NCBI GenBank assembly: GCA_014380255.1
Contig: JACMKG010000433.1
Location: forward strand, 1 to 11,168
Source of the DNA: Prolixibacteraceae bacterium
GTDB taxonomy: Bacteria > Bacteroidota > Bacteroidia > Bacteroidales > Prolixibacteraceae
Direction: 5' to 3'
DNA length: 11,168 nucleotides
This document shows positions 7,056 to 11,168 of the stretch, in pieces (the first letter of the stretch is position 1; every line of letters starts with the position of its first letter). The position numbers were made by a program, and so were the translations under genes. The notes under the pieces were generated by a model. The model was not told the origin of the DNA, ran no database searches, and saw only the letters and a list, made by a program, of their open reading frames with translations.

Positions 7056-9563
7056 TTAGAAGAATATACTTCCAATCTGGTAAATGGCAAATGAAGCAAC
7101 CCAAGCTATCGCCGTGGTATATACCATGGTAAATATCGACCATCCCCAGTTGGCTTCTTTCTTAATAGCGGCCACCACGGCCACACAGGGGAAATAGATC
7201 AGAACGAAAACCATCAGGGTAAAGGCCACCAGGGGCGAAAAGACTTTCTCACCCAGGCGCGGGCCATGTGTGAATTTTTGCTCCTGAAGCTTTTCTTTGA
7301 GCGATGCCGAGTTCTCATCGGCATTCATGCTCGCCTGGTACAAAACACCCATTGAGCTTACCACAATCTCTTTTGCTGCCATCCCGGTGATGATGCTCAT
7401 TCCTATCTTCCAATCAAAACCAAGAGGGGCTATTAAAGGTTCAATAAAATGACCGGTCATTCCAATATATGATTTCTCCTGGCGCTCTTCTTCCTTGGCC
7501 AGCTCAATTAGTTCGACCTGCGCCGACTTCTCATCCTGCGTCAGGGAAGCATTGGTTTCAACCTCCGACTGCAAGGCTGAATAGTCTTTGGAGTATTCAA
7601 CATTACGCGGATAATAACCCATGGCCCAGATCAGGATGGAGGCGAAAAGGATTACGGTACCCATCTTGTTCAAATACTGAGAAGCCTTGTGCCACATGTG
7701 AACCAGCGTATTTCTGAGCGTAGGCATGCGATAAGGGGGCAATTCCATTACAAAAGGAACTTCCTTTTTGGCAAAGAGCGTCTTCTTGAAGAATAGACCC
7801 ATGATTACGGCCAGCATAATTCCAATGAAATAAATCAGGAACAGTACGGCACCCTGGTAGCTGACAAAAAAGGCAGAGATCAGCAGTACATATACCGGCA
7901 GGCGCGCGCTACACGACATGAAAGGAATGATAAGCATGGTCAAAAGCCTGTCACTTCGGTTATCAAGGGTGCGGGTAGCCATGACAGCGGGAACGTTGCA
8001 TCCAAAGCCCATTATAAGCGGAATAAAGGACTTTCCATGCAAACCCATCTTGTGCATCAGCTTATCCATGATAAACGCCGTACGGGCCATGTAACCCGAG
8101 TCTTCCATCAGGGAGATAAAAAAGAAAAGGATCAGGATGTTGGGCAAAAAGACGATCACGCCCCCTACCCCTCCGATCACCCCATCAATCAGCAGATCTT
8201 TCATGGCCCCCTCCGGCATGATCCAGCTTACGGTATCACCCAGCCAGCCTATACCGGCCTCCAGCCAGTCCATCGGGTAACTTCCAACGGTAAAGGTTGC
8301 CTGGAAAGTGATCCAGATGAAAAGAATAAATATGGGGAAACCCCATATCTGGTGAGTGAGCAGCTTATCGATCTCACGGCTTTGATCCCTACGGGCCTGC
8401 ACCCCGTCTTTGTAGGTTTCTTTTAATGCGCCTGCAATGAATCCATACTTGGCATCGGCTATCAGGGTTTCAGACTGATCGCCAAACAACTGCTCCAGAC
8501 GAAGCTTTTCCTTGTCGGCAACCTTCTTGATATTCTCAAATACAGGCTGTGTGCTAAGCAGGTGTTCGGTATGCTTGTCATCCTCCAGTAACTTGATGGA
8601 AAGAAAGCGTGTGGAATATTTATGCTTTACATCCGTATTTTTCTTCAGCAATTGCTGGATGATACGGATCGATTTTTCAATTTCCTCGCCATAATTGATA
8701 TGTATGTGGCGCACAATAGGGTCACGTTCTTCATAAACCCTGATAATGCGTGCGAACAGATCTTTCAGTCCCCTGCCCTTGGAAGCTACCGTGGGGACGA
8801 TCGGGATGCCCATCATTTCGCCCAGGTGCACGTAATCAAGTTTGGCATGCTTCTGTTCCAGCTCGTCATACATGTTAAGGGCAATGACCACCTTGATGTT
8901 CATGTCGATCAGCTGGGTCGTAAGAAACAAGTTGCGCTCCAGGTTGGAGGCATCCACCACGTTGACCACCACATCCGGCCTTTTCTCTGCAATTTGGTTT
9001 CTGACAAACAATTCTTCAGGTGAATATTCAGTGATGGAGTAAGTGCCCGGAAGGTCTGAAATAAGGAACTCGTAGTCGTCCTGCTTAAACTTTGCCTCTT
9101 TGGCGTCGATTGTCACTCCTGCATAGTTTCCAACTCTTTCCTTGGAGCCTGAAGCATAGTTAAATAAAGTAGTCTTGCCACAATTGGGGTTACCCACCAG
9201 GGCAACGGAAATGGTCTTGCCTTTGGTCTTACCTGAATATTTCATGGTCAGTTCATCGATGGTTCCCTCAAAGCGTGAAGCCACCATATCTTTGGCTACT
9301 GAAGGGGATACCACTTCAATCAAATCGGCCTCGCTGCGGCGCAACGATACCTTGTAGCCCATGATCTCGTATTCAACAGGATCTTTCATCGGGGCATTTT
9401 TGATGACCTTGACCATCTGCCCTTTTACAAATCCCATCTCAGAAATTCTCTTTCGGAAAGCACCCTGTCCCAATACATGAACAATCACACCCCTGCTACC
9501 TGTCTGCAAATCAGCCAAACGGGTACTCTTTACTTCCTCCAGTTCTGTATTTTGTTGAAACAT
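7056..9563 (-). CDS. feoB: Ferrous iron transporter, FeoA-FeoB fusion
   Basis: This GTPase-driven inner-membrane permease imports Fe(II) from the periplasm. Counting 835 residues from the ATG at 9563, the N-terminus is a FeoA SH3-like domain (about 15-86; GAFRKRISEMGF, PVEYEIMGYKVSLRRSEA). The cytoplasmic G domain follows, with G1 GNPNCGKT (124-131), G2 in AGVTID (148-153), G3 DLPG (170-173), G4 NMYD (230-233) and G5 near SKGRGL (261-266), then a helical GDI-like linker to about 400. The membrane domain has the conserved FeoB motifs SGYMARTAF, FIPLIMGFGCNVPA and CSARLPVY, two mirrored gate regions, and FPCVAVVAA near the end. A charged insert (about 655-700) lies between membrane helices. FeoA and FeoB are separate proteins in E. 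coli; the fusion is common in Bacteroidota. An in-frame TTG at 9569 would add two residues, but the ATG is the likelier start. It lies 14 nt after the porin stop, so the two are almost certainly cotranscribed. Confidence 0.97.
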   Translation of the reverse strand: MFQQNTELEEVKSTRLADLQTGSRGVIVHVLGQGAFRKRISEMGFVKGQMVKVIKNAPMKDPVEYEIMGYKVSLRRSEADLIEVVSPSVAKDMVASRFEGTIDELTMKYSGKTKGKTISVALVGNPNCGKTTLFNYASGSKERVGNYAGVTIDAKEAKFKQDDYEFLISDLPGTYSITEYSPEELFVRNQIAEKRPDVVVNVVDASNLERNLFLTTQLIDMNIKVVIALNMYDELEQKHAKLDYVHLGEMMGIPIVPTVASKGRGLKDLFARIIRVYEERDPIVRHIHINYGEEIEKSIRIIQQLLKKNTDVKHKYSTRFLSIKLLEDDKHTEHLLSTQPVFENIKKVADKEKLRLEQLFGDQSETLIADAKYGFIAGALKETYKDGVQARRDQSREIDKLLTHQIWGFPIFILFIWITFQATFTVGSYPMDWLEAGIGWLGDTVSWIMPEGAMKDLLIDGVIGGVGGVIVFLPNILILFFFISLMEDSGYMARTAFIMDKLMHKMGLHGKSFIPLIMGFGCNVPAVMATRTLDNRSDRLLTMLIIPFMSCSARLPVYVLLISAFFVSYQGAVLFLIYFIGIMLAVIMGLFFKKTLFAKKEVPFVMELPPYRMPTLRNTLVHMWHKASQYLNKMGTVILFASILIWAMGYYPRNVEYSKDYSALQSEVETNASLTQDEKSAQVELIELAKEEERQEKSYIGMTGHFIEPLIAPLGFDWKIGMSIITGMAAKEIVVSSMGVLYQASMNADENSASLKEKLQEQKFTHGPRLGEKVFSPLVAFTLMVFVLIYFPCVAVVAAIKKEANWGWSIFTMVYTTAIAWVASFAIYQIGSIFF

Positions 9564-9577
9564 AAACAAAACGTGTT

Positions 9578-10744
9578 TTAAAATTCCATTCCCAGCCGTA
9601 AAAATCCGACTGTGGCATTCTTCAGCTTAACGTCCGTACCGCCCGGATGCATTACATACTGCAAATCCGGCTGTAAATAAATCTGATCGTTGAGCTGAAC
9701 CTTATAAGTCAACTCAAAAGTTGTCTCATTATTGCCGTAAGCCTCCGTCAGCATACTCTCAGCAAAAGCCAGTCCTAAAATATCTGAGCCTTTTGATGAT
9801 AGTAAACCCGTATAAGAACATCCGGCACCAAAATAGCCAAAATTATCGTTGCGCGGGCTTAAACCTGCCTGATAAAAAATCTTTAGCCCCTGAGCTTCAC
9901 CTTCTGTTAATGATAGCTGGTGTTCACCTATAAAATAAACTCCGCAATCTTTTTCTACATGCTCCTCCAACAGGGTGCCGGTTATGTCTGATTCAGGCTC
10001 CGGGCAATGCTGATGATAGAAAAACCCACCTTTCAAAACATTGCTTCTACCCCTTTGGCCTGTCCATGAATACTGTCCTTCGGAGATCCAAAGCAACCCT
10101 TTCTCGTAATTGGCATTCCAGTTCAGGTTGTAAGGATTTGATTCAAAATCAACCGGACATCCTTTGTAAATGGCCGACTTCAAAGTTAGCTTTTCTGAAA
10201 CATCTACACTTAGCGTGATACCGGGCTTGGTAACCGGGAAAATGGGAGCCGATATATTGCCTGCAATCACCGAATTAACTCCAAAAGAGCTGTTCAGAAA
10301 TAGTGAGCTTACCTCACTGTTTGCAAATTCAACGTTCAGATCCTGAAGCCCGATGGTTGCCGTAAGGTTGGCGATCGTTTGCCTGTACCACAGTTCATAG
10401 AGGAAGGTATGATTCCCTGCCTCAATGTTTGAAACGCCCTGAAAATCACCTACCAGGTTAGAGGTAGGCTCTCCACCGTGGGTGTTGGCCCCGTGAATCA
10501 GAAATTCGCCACCTTTCCATAGACCTGCCTTTTGGGTATCAAAGCTGACAAACAAATCAGCCAGACCAAGATACGTGGTTCCGGTAGCAATTCCGCCATT
10601 CCTATTATAAACGAAATCTCCTTTATAAACAGCGTTCAGTTGTAAAGCCGGTATCTGCATTTCTTCTTCCTGTGTAAAGCCCCTTACAGCGCATAAAAAC
10701 AAAAAGATCATCAACCCTATCCTCATCACAAATTTCAAGCCCAT
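9578..10744 (-). CDS. Outer-membrane porin of the OprB (carbohydrate-selective porin) family
   Basis: The protein has 388 residues. A signal peptide (hydrophobic core IGLMIFLFLCAV, likely cut after residue 25 in RGFTQ) is followed by alternating amphipathic beta strands with Gly, Tyr and Trp, ending in the aromatic Phe typical of BAM-assembled barrels. The family signature is clearest near the C-terminus (YLQPDLQYVMHPGG, 356-369); GGEFLIHGANTHGG (78-91) and LYELWYRQT (115-123) also fit. OprB porins elsewhere pass sugars, but here the gene is the first of a tight pair with feoAB, so it may instead admit Fe(II) or a small ferrous complex; this is inference. A loop at 243-267 is unusually rich in His, Cys and acidic residues. 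An in-frame ATG at 10726 (M7) would give a more standard signal peptide and is a fair alternative start. A good promoter sits just upstream. Confidence 0.88.
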   Translation of the reverse strand: MGLKFVMRIGLMIFLFLCAVRGFTQEEEMQIPALQLNAVYKGDFVYNRNGGIATGTTYLGLADLFVSFDTQKAGLWKGGEFLIHGANTHGGEPTSNLVGDFQGVSNIEAGNHTFLYELWYRQTIANLTATIGLQDLNVEFANSEVSSLFLNSSFGVNSVIAGNISAPIFPVTKPGITLSVDVSEKLTLKSAIYKGCPVDFESNPYNLNWNANYEKGLLWISEGQYSWTGQRGRSNVLKGGFFYHQHCPEPESDITGTLLEEHVEKDCGVYFIGEHQLSLTEGEAQGLKIFYQAGLSPRNDNFGYFGAGCSYTGLLSSKGSDILGLAFAESMLTEAYGNNETTFELTYKVQLNDQIYLQPDLQYVMHPGGTDVKLKNATVGFLRLGMEF

Positions 10745-10766
10745 CGAATGTTGATTTTTGGTATGT

Positions 10767-10797
10767 CAAAAATACTACACACGATAAAGGGCAGCAA
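10767..10797 (-). promoter_or_regulatory. Promoter of the porin-feoAB operon
   Basis: The minus strand has TTG (10797-10795), a 20-bp spacer, then TATTTTTG (10774-10767), matching the Bacteroidota pattern of a -33 TTG and a -7 TAnnTTTG. It leaves a leader of about 16 nt to the ATG at 10744, or 34 nt to the alternative ATG at 10726. It is the best promoter in the window. Confidence 0.8.
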
Positions 10798-10829
10798 TCC
10801 CTATTTATAGGGATATATGGGCAGCAATC
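10789..10829. promoter_or_regulatory. Operator-like dyad bracketed by direct repeats
   Basis: An 18-bp dyad, ATCCCTAT-TT-ATAGGGAT (10797-10814), has perfect 8-bp arms. It is bracketed by two copies of GGGCAGCAATC (10789-10799 and 10819-10829), whose starts are exactly 30 bp apart, about three helical turns. The first copy contains the -33 TTG of the porin promoter and overlaps the dyad by three bases. The position suits a regulator of the porin-feoAB operon. The sequence does not resemble the classical Fur box or DtxR box, so the regulator is unknown. Confidence 0.6.
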
Positions 10830-11156
10830 TTAAAAGGCGGTGGATAATTTTAAAACAGAGATGTACCATTTCAAGCTCCGTTAAAAGACAAACCTTGAAC
10901 AGAACTTCCTGCATAAAGCATATATTTTTGATGGAATTTTGGTGTTTTGATGTAAGAACCGGTTTTTTAAATGCCCTCAAAAATCACTTTATATTCCTGT
11001 TTCTATAGATATATGCAGATGGAAAACAAGTCTCATCCTTTGTCTATATTTTGCCACCATTAGTCCCTATGTTTGTAATGTGCTTCGCCAAAAGAAGCAT
11101 AAGTCTAAAAGAGTATTATTTTTGAATTACCGATTCACCATAAAACTCAAAGACTT

Positions 11157-11168
11157 ATGCAAACACAA
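11157..11168 (+). CDS. Possible start of a gene cut by the right edge
   Basis: An ATG at 11157 opens a frame reading M-Q-T-Q before the window ends. It is preceded, 32 bp upstream, by TATTTTTG at 11117-11124, a -7 element match, but no TTG lies 19-21 bp further up and no Shine-Dalgarno is visible. Four codons say nothing about the product. Confidence 0.25.

Larger units (their letters stand above)
10745..11168. other. Gene-poor stretch to the right edge
   Basis: These 424 bp hold the porin promoter and operator-like array at the left, then AT-rich DNA with no convincing gene. A 63-codon plus-strand frame (10817-11008) starts inside the operator array, has no recognisable motif and ends in a Phe/Leu-rich run, so it is probably not translated. 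A small hairpin (TGCTTC 11081-11086 with GAAGCA 11094-11099) and a 10-bp inverted repeat (GCATAAGTCT 11096-11106 region with AGACTTATGC 11151-11160) lie near the end, before a possible gene start at 11157. Confidence 0.5.

Noticed and set aside
9564..9569. TTG start two codons upstream of the feoAB ATG
   Set aside because: The ATG at 9563 is in frame only two codons later, starts are usually ATG in this window, and no ribosome binding site favours the TTG.
10959..10972. AACCGGTT followed by a T run as a terminator
   Set aside because: The palindrome has no loop, so it cannot form a hairpin of useful length in RNA, and no gene ends just before it.
10817..11008. 63-codon plus-strand open frame
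   Set aside because: It starts inside the operator-like array, has no ribosome binding site, no domain pattern and a composition expected from translated AT-rich spacer.

Overview
The window looks like a chromosomal segment from a member of the Bacteroidota. Four things suggest this. Three genes are preceded by a TAnnTTTG -7 element, the signature of the Bacteroidota housekeeping sigma factor, and one of these has a TTG 20 bp upstream. Shine-Dalgarno sequences are mostly weak or absent. One small protein has a FecR-N-terminal-like domain. The FeoA-FeoB fusion with a small FeoB-associated Cys-rich protein is common in this phylum. The exact genus cannot be read from the sequence.

Left part, plus strand (1-5175): gltB, open at the left edge, and gltD encode the two subunits of NADPH-dependent glutamate synthase. 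They are 47 bp apart and end at a strong hairpin with A and T tracts on both sides. The hairpin probably terminates gltBD and also the convergent gene to its right. These are ordinary core genes of ammonium assimilation.

Middle (5176-6195): a small minus-strand gene encodes a protein with an anti-sigma-like (FecR-N-like) N-terminus and two predicted membrane helices, without the usual FecR domain or a neighbouring sigma factor. About 380 bp of AT-rich gene-free DNA follows. It holds scattered CATAG/CTATG motifs, a 10-bp inverted repeat and a long hairpin.

Right part, minus strand (6196-10744): a ferrous iron uptake locus. In transcription order it reads: OprB-type outer-membrane porin; FeoA-FeoB fusion (14 nt after the porin stop); a 200-bp gap with a short tandem repeat; FeoB-associated Cys-rich membrane protein; and a small lipoprotein carrying a heavy-metal-associated (HMA) domain behind its own promoter. 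The arrangement suggests outer-membrane entry, inner-membrane Fe(II) transport and small metal-handling accessory proteins in one module. The porin promoter carries an unusual operator-like array: an 18-bp dyad bracketed by an 11-bp direct repeat at exactly 30-bp spacing.

Right edge (10745-11168): 424 bp with no convincing complete gene. A possible plus-strand gene begins only 12 bp before the window ends.

The most distinctive items are the porin-FeoAB gene pair with its operator array, the isolated FecR-N-like membrane protein and the HMA lipoprotein. I saw no CRISPR array, tRNA, rRNA or recognisable transposase.
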